64,000 nt of DNA from positions 4,460,664 to 4,524,663 of the forward strand of contig CM049315.1 in NCBI GenBank assembly GCA_026874595.1, in the 5' to 3' direction. The translations under genes were made by a program, and so were the position numbers. Source of the stretch: Sipunculus nudus. Lineage: Eukaryota > Annelida > Sipuncula > Golfingiida > Sipunculidae. Position 1 is the first letter of the stretch. Each line of letters opens with the position of its first letter. Of this stretch, positions 46,654 to 59,421 are shown piece by piece. The notes beneath the pieces are model-generated. The model saw nothing but the letters and a program-made list of their open reading frames with translations, did not search any database and was not told the origin of the DNA.

Positions 46654-49112
46654 GATCTCCTACCAAGCCGAAAACTGGGTCTTTGCAACTTCGTTCCTTT
46701 GAGAAATTAAGGAAAAACCTCAATTTTTTATTTAAAACCTATTATCACACTTCAGGACTGCCTAATATCAAAACCACATATCTGTTTTCCCTCATATTTA
46801 CCATAAATATTCCTCTTAGTAGTTCCTATATACATGCCAGAAATTATGTCTGTATTATTTAATTTAAAAAAGTTATGGGCCCAAACATGATGCATTTTGT
46901 AAAAAATCTGGAAAGATATTTAATCACTTAATACAAAAAACGTTAAAGCTATGGACCTTTTTTCCAGTAATATAACTTTAATTAATCAAAATTAAATTGT
47001 ATACCCAAAATTAGATGAAAATCTTTTAAATTTTTCAAAATATTAATAAAAATAAAAAATTGGTACCTTAAATTTTGCCCAACTTTGACCATGGCACGTT
47101 TTTTTACTGTGAGTACTGTGGATTTAATTTTCACAGCATGTTTTTGTTAGCATTTCAACTGTTAACACCAAAAATTTGAAACCAGTTGATCAAAAACTGT
47201 AGATTTTATTCAAGTTTTCAAGCACCATGTAACATATTGTTTACATCAAGCTAGTGTTATGCAGTTTGCAAGAGCTCAGCTCCCCAGCTTCAGCTCTAAG
47301 TTTCTTAAATTCGGCATACAGTTAGATGTCTCCAAAACCCCCACCATGCCAAGAATTTGGTCACTAGGACTTAATACCTTCGAGATATTAATGAAAAACT
47401 TCATTTTTCCATTAAAAACCCATTGTTACACTTCAAGACTGCCTAATATCAAAACCACTGATCTGACTTTAATCATAAATAATATACATATTTTTCATTC
47501 ACTATGCACATGCCAGAATGATGTCAGTATTGCGTAATTGTTTTAAGTTATGGGCCCAAACATAATGCACTTTGTAAAAAATCAAGAAATATATTTACTC
47601 CCTTAACAAGGGCATTGCTGAAGCTAGAGATTTTTTTGTCAGGGATGTAACATTATTTAATCAAGATTCAATTGAATACCCAAAATTAGCTCTGAATTTT
47701 TCAAATTTTATAAGTTATTAGCATAAATATAAAATTAGTACCTTAAATTTTGCCCAACTGTGACCATGGCACGTTTGTTTCCCGTGAGCACTGTTGATAT
47801 AATTTTCACATCATGCACACATAAGGATTTCAGCTTTTTAGTTTAGAAAGCTAAAAGAAATTGGCCAAATATTGTAGCTTTTATGAATGTTTTTTATGAG
47901 ACCCTGTCAGACTTTGGCTCTCTCCAGCCCCTCTTGAGTCACCACTTTGTTGACCTTGTTGACCTTTCATCAAATTATGCACGCTTGAGGCGAGAATCCA
48001 GGCAGCTTATGGCCAGCCACAGTTGATCCAGGTGTCCAACCCAACTCATCTAGTAGTTTTAACCAACAACATAACAATAAACAATAAATTAATAAATTTT
48101 TATTGGTTTTCAATAACAAATTAAAGAAAAATAGAAAAGGAATTTGTTAGTTTATAATAACAGGAAATTAACTTGCAGTTACTGATGATATAAGAATCTT
48201 GTATCGATGGGTAGAATGTCACATATTCCAAATAACACCATGCAGTCACCTATGGCACTTTTTAGTTCAATTTTAATGATAAAGAAGTAAATCATATTAT
48301 TCATTACTAATCATTAGGGATTATGTGAAGGTAATTAATGATAGACAAAGATGCAGTTGATAATATTAATCTAGATTCCTACTGTGTCTAGTGTGTACAT
48401 TGATGTGAAATTAGTCCAAAATGAATTTTTTACAGTTATTTTTTAATATAAATAAAGGCCATAAAACGAGGTACTAATGATCATTATTTAAATGTGTGAA
48501 TTTTGTATATTCTGGATTCTCAACATCTTTGTTTGGTGAAAACTGAATAAATACCAGACATGGTGCGAGTACTTTGTAATTGTATTTAAATACGAATATG
48601 ATTATGTACTCCATTATAAAATTTCTTGCATAAAGAATGGGAATTCAGGTAAAAATGAAAGTATATGAATACTCGCGCAAATACTTTCAAAATGTATTCA
48701 TGAATGCATTCATGAATATATTCTTTAATATTATTTTAATAATCATATCAGTTATATTTCATTTTAAAAAATCATATGATTCTCTTATTATTTTTAATAA
48801 AAATTATATTTGGGACAATATTTGTAATTTTTTTAATAAATAGTTAAACTCTTATATTATATGTTCTGCTTATAAGTTATATGGCCAAGTCAAAATCTGT
48901 GTGACAGTAGTACTCCATTTGTTAATAAATAAATGAAATCAATCCTCTTCCCTGTCTCCAAAGGTACTATCAGAATCATACATAAGTTAAACAACAACAA
49001 CTCATAATACAGCTTATATTTATTACCACACAAAACCAGCATGTGCCTCATTTCTAAATAATATTTTTTTATCATATATAACAGCTGAGCGTCGTGACCC
49101 ATAGGTCCCTTG
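46654..49112 (+). mobile_element. F-TAGCTCAG type I, lacking its first ~160 bp
   Basis: Begins inside the family at 'atctcctaccaagccg', contains both core units, and ends with GCTGAGCGTCGTGACCCATA...CCTTG at 49112. Adding the missing head gives about 2.62 kb. The hairpin and GTCC tract are absent. Confidence 0.8.
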
Positions 49113-49446
49113 TTATTATTTTTTTTTAAATAAAAATTATATTGGCACAATATTTGTTATTAAATTTGAATAAATAGTTAAACTCTTTTATTATATGTGC
49201 TGCTTATAAGTTATATGGCCAAGTCAAAATCTGTGTGACAATAGCACTCCATTTGTTAATAAAATAAATGAAATAAATCCTCTTCATTGTCTCCAGAGAT
49301 ACTATCAAAATCATACATAAGCTAAGCACCAACAACTCATAATAAAGCTTATATTTATTACCACACAAAACCAGCATGTGCCTCCTTCCCAAATCTTATT
49401 TTTTATCATATATATCAGCTGAGCTCCGTGACCCATGGGTCCCTTG
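49113..49446 (+). mobile_element. F-TAGCTCAG type I tail, continuation of 41143-43407
   Basis: Starts 'attatttttttttaaataaaaattat', the expected position after the break at 43407, and ends with a slightly mutated terminus (GAGCTCCGTGACCCATGGG...CCTTG) at 49446. Confidence 0.75.
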
Positions 49447-51200
49447 TTTTTTAATCAGGCCAGGCTCTCCATAGGAAGTCAAATTCAAATTTGGAAAGTT
49501 GTATGGAATTCGGAATAATTCCAAATGGAGAGGATATGTGTCAGAATTTTTCAGTGGGAAAAAAATTAAATAGTCCAATAAGCCTGGGTCATAAATTTCA
49601 GAAAATACATCAGATTGATGGTGTCTCAGTGGGAGAGGATCCATGTCAATTTTCTAAGGGATTTTTATTATTTTTGGTCATTATTATATGAATATCCTAG
49701 TATAATGAAATGTATGGTTCAGTTTTCAGCACAGTTATGTACATGCTTGACTCGTTTATATGTGTTCATCAACAAAGGTCACTGACTGCTACAATAGAAA
49801 GCTTTGATCCTCTTGGTCCTACAGCCAGAATTTGATCTTGCTTATCAACTGCATGCTCAGGCAACCAGGATACGGCATCTTAAAGAGATTCAGAGCTTTA
49901 CAGACACCTACACCCCCCCCCCACCATTTCTGGAAGCCCTGTCTTATCCACATGTTAATAAGATATAAGAATATTATTTATTATTTACACCATATTGTAC
50001 AGAAAATTTACCTGTTGTAGTACTGTCACAACTGTCCTTTCACTACATTTTAATCTACATAAGTTGTTTTAAACTTATTTTTTTCTCTCATTTCAAAGAG
50101 GTAATTGTTAAAGCACTGGAAGTGTGTTCTGTTGACCAATTATAAATATATGGAATCGCTGATGAGTGAACAATCTTGGTTACATGCTGGTTTGTAGAGT
50201 TCTTAGAATATGATTATCATCTTGATATTTCCTTTATCATTTTGAAAAGTTTTATAAGTTAAATAGAAAAAGTGAAACATGTTTATAAAATAGAAAAAGT
50301 GAAACATGTTATCTCATTGACAGTCCTGAGCTTTTCACCACCACAGGTGGGTTTATGATAGCTTTAAAAACTTCAGCATACTGGTTGTTTATTAGAAATC
50401 ACCCCAGTATGTTTATTAGATGCTGATGCAGCAGGGCTTCTCAGCAAGTTGACAGGAAGTCCTATGCAGTCTGAGAAGCACTGCAGCAGCTCTTCCTAGT
50501 ATGCTGTAATGACTCTGCCTGGACAGTATTTATCCCAGCCTGAACCCAGTGTCTTCCTTCTAGCATCTTTATGGTAATTGTAAAGTCCTGATGTACAGGA
50601 ATTTCTGGCACAGTTTTAATCAGATCCACACAACTTGAGCAACAGTCAATTATCCCACAGTTCAACAAGTAAATTTTAACTTTTTCTCACAATTTAGGGC
50701 AAATAGTTAAAAGATTCATAGATCAGGCCTGAGAAAACAGTTTGAAGTGATGTTGCTTGAAACTGAAAGGTTTGATATTATAAATACAGAAGCTATGCAC
50801 TGTAAGTCTTTAACTGAAATGTTTGACATCATATTCATTTACAGATCTGCTTTGCACTGGTGTCAGAAGTAGATGTTAGATATATCATAAATACAGATCT
50901 GCTTTGCACTGTCAGTCTTAAGTAAACATTTGATATCATGAATGTCATATCATGTTAATCCACAGTAGGGGTGGGGGGGGGGGGGGAATACTTGATCTGT
51001 TCCTTAGATCAACTTTTCCCTTGTACATCAGTTACTACTTTTTCATTCAATTTTCAATTAGGTTTAATACATTTGTAATATTTTGTTGTAGAGGAATACC
51101 TGCAAAAAAATTTTTCTTCAAAGGTGATCGTCATATCCCAAGGCTGAAAGATCTTTGATACTTTATACTTTAAGAATGATCCTGCAACCTCCACCACCAC
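49447..51200. other. No gene recognised
   Basis: Short frames only. A C tract lies at about 49911-49921 and a G tract at about 50970-50986. A phrase 'cagatctgctttgcactg' is duplicated at about 50843 and 50895. Confidence 0.4.
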
Positions 51201-51219
51201 AGAAACTAACCTTTGTAAG

Positions 51220-51505
51220 GGAGATGACTAATCAAGTATTTCATGGATCTTTTCCAAACTTGACATGTACATGGATATTCATGAAAGAGCAAGGCCAGTT
51301 TAATATTGGGTCATGTTTAAATTGGTGTCATGGCCTTTCCTACTTCAGAAGGATTGAATTTGTTTCCTCTCAAATTTGATACACAGATTACTTTGACCCT
51401 TGTGACCTTGACCATGTAAATTGTCAATATTTGCTTCAGAAGAAGAGGGCCTATTTGACAGCCCTTGGTATATATCCAGTCTGGGGAGTATTCAGACATA
51501 TCTAG
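51220..51505 (+). mobile_element. E-TATCCCC family, decayed 3' fragment
   Basis: Similar to the last core unit and end of 35991-37589: 'gggtcatgtttaaattgg', 'catggcctttcctac', 'tgaccttgacc', then GTCTGGGGAGTATT and CTAG at 51502-51505 followed by T. The 5' part is missing; the start is approximate. Confidence 0.6.
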
Positions 51506-53520
51506 TTATTCCTGGATCTTCTGATTTATTTTTGCTACCAGAGCAAACATATGAACATATTTGCTTTGTTAAATAAAAAAGCTGACATGAGTTCATTTGT
51601 CTCATTTATTTGTCTTGCATGAGCTATGAATGGAAATGGGATGAAGATGACTCTAAATTAATGCCTGATACATTTATTGATTAATGGCTGAGTAATCCCA
51701 GTCAGTGTTCTGATCTGATGCATTATGACAGTCCTAGTAACTATTTTACCCAGTTATGAGACAGGTCTAAAACTGAGCAAAATTGATTCATGTTATTTAA
51801 AGTATGTTACACAGAATAAAATCACATGTTGTATCAGCAAAAATGTTAACATGATCAACAGTGTTACAGTATGTTTTTGGTTCTCACATTCAACATTGGA
51901 TTAACAAGCACATAATACACAGTAACTCTAATCAGGAGGAAATCACAGATTTCTCATGGATGAATTTCATTTTACATGTCTGCGTCGTATGTTGTATAAT
52001 TTGAAATGATACAAAATGTCGCACAGACAGTAATTGAATTCATATTATCATTTCATAGTATCTTGCATAAAATAATTTCATTGTTTGTTCATTTATTAAC
52101 ATAAAATGTATCATTCTCAATAAACTTGTTGAAGTTTTCTGTCAGGCAAATAGGGCAACAAATCTGATCAGTGAGTGACTGACTTGTATTATCCTTGTGT
52201 CTTTAAATAGTTGCTGGCTGTCCTCAGTGACTGTCCATGTTCACAGTGCTTATCTTATCCATATCTCATTACCAGGTATACCTGATTTTAAGCACCAAGG
52301 TGGAAGCTCTGTAGGTGATAAGAAATGCTACCTGTGCACTGTGGCTATGTATGTTATGCTCTATAAATATATGGGTAGGACCCACAACAGACTACAGTGC
52401 TCCAGTTGTTGTGTTGTCAGTATGTAGTATTTATTGTTGGTGGGAGGGTATTCACTGAATATCCACTTGAATGTTGATACCTTATGTGTACTTGGGAGGT
52501 TAGGAGGACAATACTTCAGGTCAAAGTTCAAGGCTGTTGTTTATGGTGGTCACTGTGGACACTGCCCTGATTTGGTACACAGAACAGATTGTGCTTATCC
52601 TGATATACGTTGTTTGTACTGACAGAACGGAGATATCTGTTTAATCCAGCAATGCTCATCTAGGCAGTTCACTAAAACAGTGCTATCACTTAGAATAGAC
52701 TTGTTGGTACTGGAATAAGAGAATGTGAAGTATAATTAATGATTATTCTATATTTTATCATCATATAAGCATAATACCTGTCCTTGTGTAGTTCACAAAG
52801 TTCCTGTTAGATAGTGCTGTATGAGCCCCTTCTTTAAAATTATCATACTTCTCAGAATTTACAGGAAAAATTGGGGGGAATCCCCCTTAGTGCATACTTG
52901 GCATCATTTCCAATAGTTCTTAACCAAAAACAGGCATAACTGAATTGCTTGAAAAAAGGCAATGGTATCACTGTCAGTTTTAATATAGGTGTGTGTAACC
53001 CTGTGGAATAAATGCTAAATAGAGCATGAATTCATTTTAGGGAAATCTCTCCCTAAATCAGGTGAAGTGCATTCACCTGACTAAAGTGGCTCGTATGCGA
53101 GCTGCAGGATACATCAAATTATTTTTTATTGTGTAAACAAGATAAAAATCAAATATGTGTGAACTTTTTTAGCCTCGATACCTTTCTTTTTTACTGATAA
53201 TGGAGGCATAGTATGTAAAGTAGAGTAGTAGGCGTGAAACCTCTTGTACAGGCAGCCCACTGTCACAGGCTGAATCTCTGTCTTCATTAGTGTTTTCTTT
53301 TACGATATGCCACTTCCTCGATTTTGGTAGATGTTAAAATTTGTTACTACTGTGAAGTGACTGCAGTTGTTAATTCAAAACACATAGATCTTCGGATTTA
53401 CAGTTTAATAAGCCAAAGGGCAAGATTATTATTATTATCTTAAGAATAAATACTGTGTCTAGATTCATGCCGTTTGCTTTTTAATCATTTCTCGTAAATA
53501 TGTTACAAAGACAAATTGTT
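51506..53520. other. No gene recognised
   Basis: Mostly unique AT-rich sequence. Plus-strand frames at 52197-52427 and 52434-52622 contain several cysteines but no domain I recognise, and no flanking splice sites stand out. Confidence 0.35.
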
Positions 53521-53539
53521 CAGGGGAAAATTCTGGGCC

Positions 53540-53625
53540 GATCCGGGATTCGAACCCCTAACGGTGGCGAACAAGTCCGGCGTTCCAACCACTTTGCTAG
53601 AAAAGCAAGCTTCACTAGCGAGATA
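53540..53625 (-). mobile_element. tRNA-derived element (SINE head or tRNA pseudogene)
   Basis: On the minus strand an A-box-like stretch TAGCAAAGTGGTTGG (plus 53585-53599) precedes GCCGGACTTG and a perfect B box GGTTCGAATCC (plus 53546-53556). The order and spacing fit a tRNA-derived pol III promoter. The acceptor arms do not pair, so it is not an intact tRNA. The extent of any SINE body is unclear. Confidence 0.6.
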
Positions 53626-53841
53626 GTTGGGACCGTAGAGAGAGTACTATAGATCTGTAGTGACAAAGGTTTGCTGAGTCACAGTTTCACAGTGATAGAT
53701 ACATGTGAGTGATGTATGTGTTAATGGTATGACCTGTCATCACTGACTGAGACAACACTTTAATTTGAAGGTTTATATAAATGCATGGGTATGTAAACGT
53801 CTTTTAATAAAAGTTTTATATACTTTAAAGTTCATTTGAAT

Positions 53842-56178
53842 TTTTAGCTCAGCTGACTATAAGTCATCTGAGCTATAGTCGTGGTCAATTGTCCGTCGTC
53901 CGTCCGTCTGTCCGTCCGTCCGTCCGTCCGTCTGTCCGTCCGTAGATGTGGCACGTTTTGAAACTGTAAGACCTAGGAATCCAAAATTCAGCATAATGTT
54001 AGATGTCCCCAAGATCTCCTACCAAGCCGAAAACTGGGTCTTTGCGACTTCATTCCTTTGAGAAATTAAGGAAAAACCTCAATTTTTTATTAAAAACCTA
54101 TATTCACACTTCAGGACTGCCAAATATCAAAACCACTCATCTGTTTTTCCTCATATTTCCTATAAATAATCCTCTAAATAATTCCTATGTACATGCCAGA
54201 AATTAGGTCTGTATTATATAATTTAAAAAAGTTATGGGCCCAAACATAATGCATTTTGTAAATAATCAGGAAAGAAATTTTATCACTTAACACAAAACTT
54301 GTTAAAGCTAAGCACTTTTTTCCAGTAATATTACTTTAATTAATCAAAATTAAATTGTATACCCAAAATTAGATCAAAATCTTTTAAATTTTTTAAAATA
54401 TTAGCAAAAATAAAAAATTGGTACCTTAAATTTTGCCCAACTTTGACCATGGCACGTTTTTTTGCTGTAACTGCCGTGGATTTAATTTTCACAGCATGTT
54501 TTTGTTAGCATTTCAACTGTTAACACCAAAAATTTGAAACCAGTTGATCAAAAACTGTAGATTTTATTCAAGTTTTCAAACACCATGTCACATATTGCTA
54601 GTGTTATGCAGTTTGCTAGAGCTCAGCTCCCGAGCTTCAGCTCTAAGTTCCTTAAATTTGGCATACAGTTAGATTTCTCCAAAATCCCCTACCATGCCAA
54701 GAATTTGGTCACTAGGACTTAATTCCTTTGAGATATCAATGAAAAACTTCATTTTTCCATTAAAAACCCATTGTTACACTTTAAGACTGCCTAATATCAA
54801 AACCACTGATCTGACTTTAATCATAAATAATATACATATTTTTCTATACATTCGCTATGCACATGCCAGAATGATGTCAGTATTGCATAATTGTTTTATG
54901 TTATGGGCCCAAACATAATGCACTTTGTAAAAAATCAAGAAATATATTTACTCCCTTAACAAGGACATTGCTGAAGCTAGAGATTTTTTTGTCAGGGATG
55001 TAACATTATTTAATCAAGATTCAATTGAATACCCAAAATTAGTTCTGAATTTTTCATATTTTATAAGTTATTAGTATAAATATAAAATTAGTACCTTAAA
55101 TTTTGCCCAACTGTGACCATGGCACGTTTGTTTCCCGTGAGCACTGTTGATATAATTTTCATATAATGCACACATAAGGATTTCAGCTTTTTAGTTTAGA
55201 AAGCTTAAAGAAATTGTCCATATATTGTAGCTTTTATTAATGTTTTTTATGAGACCCTGTCAGACTTTGGCTCTCTCCAGCCCCTCTTGAGTCACCTGTA
55301 TGTTGACCTTGTTGACCTTTCATCAAATTATGCACGCTTGAGGCAAGAATCCAGGCAGCTTATGGGCAGCCACAGTTGATCCAGGTGTCCAACACAACTC
55401 ATCTAGTAGTTTAAACCAACAACATAACAATAAACAATAAATTAATAAAGTTTTATTGGTTTTTAATAACAAATTAAAGAAAAATAGAAAAGGAATTTGT
55501 TAGTTTATAATAACAGGAAATTAACTTGCAGTTACTGATGATATAAGAATCTTGTATCGATGGGTAGAATGTCACATATTCCAAATAACACCATGCAGTC
55601 ACCTATGGCATTTTCAGTTCAATTTTAATGATAAAGAAGTAAATCATATTATTCATTACTAATCATTAGGGATTATATGAAGGAAATTAATGATAGACAA
55701 AGATGCAGTTGATAATATTAATCTAGATTCCTACTGTGTCTAGTGTGTATATTGATGTGAAATAAGTCCAGAATGAATTTTTTACAGTTATTTTTTAATA
55801 TAAATAAAAGCCATAAAACCAGGTACTTATGATCATTATTTAAATGTGTGAATTTTGAATATTCTGGATTCTCAACATCATTGTTTGGTGAAAACTGAAT
55901 AAATACCAGACATGGTGCGAATACTTTGTAATTGTATTTAAATATGAATATGATTATGTACTCCATTAAATTTCTTGCATAAAGAATGGGAATTCAGGTA
56001 AAAATGAAATTATATGAATACTCGTTCAAATACTTTCAAAATGTATTCATGAATGCATTCATGAATATATTCTTTAATATTATTTTAATAATCATATCAG
56101 TTATATTTCATTTTAAAAAATCATATGATTCTCTTATTATTCTTAATAAAAATTATATTTGGGACAATATTTGTAATT
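53842..56178 (+). mobile_element. F-TAGCTCAG type I, outer copy, 5' segment (resumes at 59140)
   Basis: Hairpin at 53845, (GTCC)n, two core units, then type I sequence to 'gggacaatatttgtaattt', where the next head begins (56182). The tail resumes at 59140. Segments total about 2.62 kb, the length of an intact type I element. Confidence 0.85.
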
Positions 56179-59139
56179 TTTTAGCTCAGCTGACTATAAG
56201 TCATCTGAGCTATAGTTGTGGTCCATTGTCCGTCGTCCGTCCGTCTGTCCGTCCGTCCGTCCGTCCGTCCGTAGATGTGGCACGTTTTGAAACCGTAAGA
56301 CCTAGGAATCCAAAATTCAGCATAATGTTAGATGTCCCCAAGATCTCCTACCAAGCCGAAAACTGGGTCTCTGCGACTTCGTTCCTTTGAGAAATTAAGG
56401 AAAAACCTCAATTTTTTATTAAAATCCTATTTTCACACTTCAGGACTGCCTAATATCAAAACCACTCATCTGTTTTTCCTCATATTTCCTATAAATAATC
56501 CTCTTTATAATTCCTATGTACATGCCAGAAATTAGGTCTGTATTATATAATTTAAAAAAGTTATGGGCCAAAACATAATGCATTTTGTAAATAATCAGGA
56601 AAGAAATTTTATCACTTAACACAAAACTTGTTAAAGCTAAGCACTCTTTTTCCAGTAATATTACTTTTATTAATCAAAATTAAATTGTATACCCAAAATT
56701 AGATCAAAATCTTTTAAATTTTTTAAAATATTAGCACAAATAAAAAATTGGTACCTAAAATTTTGCCCAACTTTGACCATGGCACGTTTTTTTTGCTGTA
56801 ACTGCTGTGGATTTAATTATCACAGCATGTTTTTGTTAGCATTTCAACTGGTAACACCAAAAATTTGAAACCAGTTGATCAAAAACTGTAGATTTTATTC
56901 AAGTTTTCAAGCACCATGTCACATATTGCTAGTGTTATGCAGTTTGCTAGAGCTCAGCTCCCAAGCTTCAGTTCTAAGTTCCTTAAATTTGGCATACAGT
57001 TAGATTTCTCCAAAATCACCTACCATGCCAAGAATTTGGTCACTAGGACTTTATTCCTTCGAGATATCAATGAAAAACTTCATTTTTCCATTAAAAACCC
57101 ATTGTTACACTTTAAGACTGCCTAATATCAAAACCACTGATCTGACTTTGATCATATATGATATACATATTTTTTTATACATTCGCTATGCACATGCCAG
57201 AAATGATGCCAGTATTGTGTATTTTTTTAAGTTATGGGCCCAAACATAATGCACTTTGTAAAAAATCAAGAAATATATTTACTCCCTTAACAAGGGCATT
57301 GCTGAAGCTAGAGATTTTATTGTCAGGGATGTAACATTATTTAATCAAGATTCAATTGAATACCCAAAATTAGTTCTGAATTTTTCAAATTTTATAAGTT
57401 ATTAGTATAAATATAAAATTAGTACCTTAAATTTTGCCCAACTGTGACCATGGCACGTTTGTTTCCTGAGAGCACTGTTGATATAATTTTCATATCATGC
57501 ACACATAAGGATTTCAGCTTTTTAGTTTAGAAAGCTGAAAGAAATTGGCCAAATATTGTAGCTTTTATTAATGTTTTTATGAGACCCTGACTTTGGCTCT
57601 CTCCAGCCCCTCTTGAGTCACCTGTATGTTGACCTTGTTGACCTTTCATCAAATTATGCACGCTTGAGGCGAGAATCCAGGCAGCTTATGGCCAGCCACA
57701 GTTGATCCAGGTGTCCAACCCAACTCATCTAGTAGTTTTAGCCAACAACATAACAATAAACAATAAATTAATTAATTTTTCTTGGTTTTTAATAACAAAT
57801 TAAAGAAAAATAGAAAAGGAATTTGTTAGTTTATAATAACAGGAAATTAACTTGCAGTTACTGATGATATAAGAATCTTGTATCGATGGATAGAATGTCA
57901 CATATTCCAAATAACACCATGCAGTCACCTATGGCAATTTTCAGTTCATTTTTAATGATAAAGAAGTAAATCATATTATTCATTACTAAGGCCAAAAAAA
58001 ATTAAAGGCATGGTTCTCAGGCACCGCCCACATCAATTTTAAACCCCGGCATCAAAAATTTTTATTTTGATTTTCAATAAAAACTTTCCAATTTAGAGCT
58101 CCGGCCGCTCCGACATTTCTTTCAAGAAGATAAATCCATACAATTTCCTTTATTTTGTAGTGATTTTACTTATTTAGCAAAATAAAACTGTTATTTTCAT
58201 GCTTTCCCTTATCATTTGACATTTTCATTGAAACATACCAAAAAATTTAAAATAAAAAAAGCGCCCGCCCGCATTGATTTCTGAAAAAAAGTGCCTGAGA
58301 ACCATACCTTTTTTTTATTTTGGCCTAATCATTAGGGATTATATGAAGGAAATTAATGATAGACAAAGATGCAGTTGATAATATTAATCTAGATTCCTAC
58401 TGTGTCTAGTGTGTACATTGATGTGAAATTAGTCCAAAATGAATTTTTTACAGTTATTTTTTAATATAAATAAAAGCCATAAAACCAGGTACTTATGATC
58501 ATTATTTAAATGTGTGAATTTTGTATATTCTGGATTCTCAAAATCATTGTTTGGTGAAAACTGAATAAATACCAGACATGGTGCAAATACTTTGTAATTG
58601 TACTTAAATACGAAAATGATTATGTACTCCATTATAAAATTTCTTGCATAAAGAATGGGAATTCAGGTAAAAATGAAAGTATATGAATACTCGTGCAAAT
58701 ACTTTCAAAATGTATTCATGAATGCATTCATGAATATATTCTTTAATATTATTTTAATAATCATATCAGTTATATTTCATTTAAAAAAATCATATGATTC
58801 TCTTATTATTTTTAATAAAAATTATATTTGGGACAATATTTGTAATTTTTTTAATAAATAGTTAAACTCTTATATTATATGTTCTGCTTATAAGTTATAT
58901 GGCCAAGTCAAAATCTGTGTGACAATAGCACTCCATTTGTTAATAAAATAAATGAAATCAATCCTCTTCCCTGTCTCCAAAGATACTATCAAAATCATAC
59001 ATAAGCTAAACACCCACAACTCATAATACAGCTTATATTTATTACCACACAAAACCAGCATGTGCCTCATTTCTAAAAAATATTTTTTTATTTTTTTATC
59101 ATATATAACAGCTGAGCGTCGTGACCCATAGGTCCCTTG
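56179..59139 (+). mobile_element. F-TAGCTCAG type I, inner copy, inserted in the preceding copy
   Basis: Hairpin at 56182 to CCTTG at 59139. Removing the Harbinger-like MITE at 57990-58325 and its duplication leaves about 2.62 kb. It lies in the T tract of the host copy ('gtaattttt' on the left, 'aataaatag' on the right), without a visible target duplication, as expected for T-T insertion of Helentron-like elements. Confidence 0.85.
57990..58325. mobile_element. PIF/Harbinger-like MITE, 336 bp
   Basis: Terminal inverted repeats of about 35 bp: GGCCAAAAAAAATTAAAGG with ATGGTTCTCAGGCAC at the left, and GTGCCTGAGAACCAT with TTTTATTTTGGCC at the right. The 3-bp duplication TAA flanks it (57987-57989 and 58326-58328); uninterrupted F copies carry TAA once at this point. 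A TWA 3-bp duplication with GG-starting ends is typical of PIF/Harbinger. No coding capacity. Confidence 0.88.
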
Positions 59140-59421
59140 TTTAATAAATAGTTAAATTCTTATATTATATGTTCTGCATATAAGTTATATGGCCAAGTCA
59201 AAATCTGTGTGACAGTAGTACTCCATTTGTTAGTAAAATAAATGAAATCAGTCCTCTTCCCTGTCTCCAAAGGTACTATCAAAATCATACATAAGCTAAA
59301 CAACAACAACTCATAATACAGCTTATATTTATTACCACACAAAACCAGCATGTGCCTCATTTCTAAATAATATTTTTTTATCATATATAAAAGCTGAGCG
59401 TCGTGACCCATAGGTCCCTTG
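59140..59421 (+). mobile_element. F-TAGCTCAG type I tail, continuation of 53842-56178
   Basis: Starts 'ttaataaatagttaaattc' immediately after the inner terminus and ends at its own terminus GCTGAGCGTCGTGACC...CCTTG at 59421. Confidence 0.85.
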
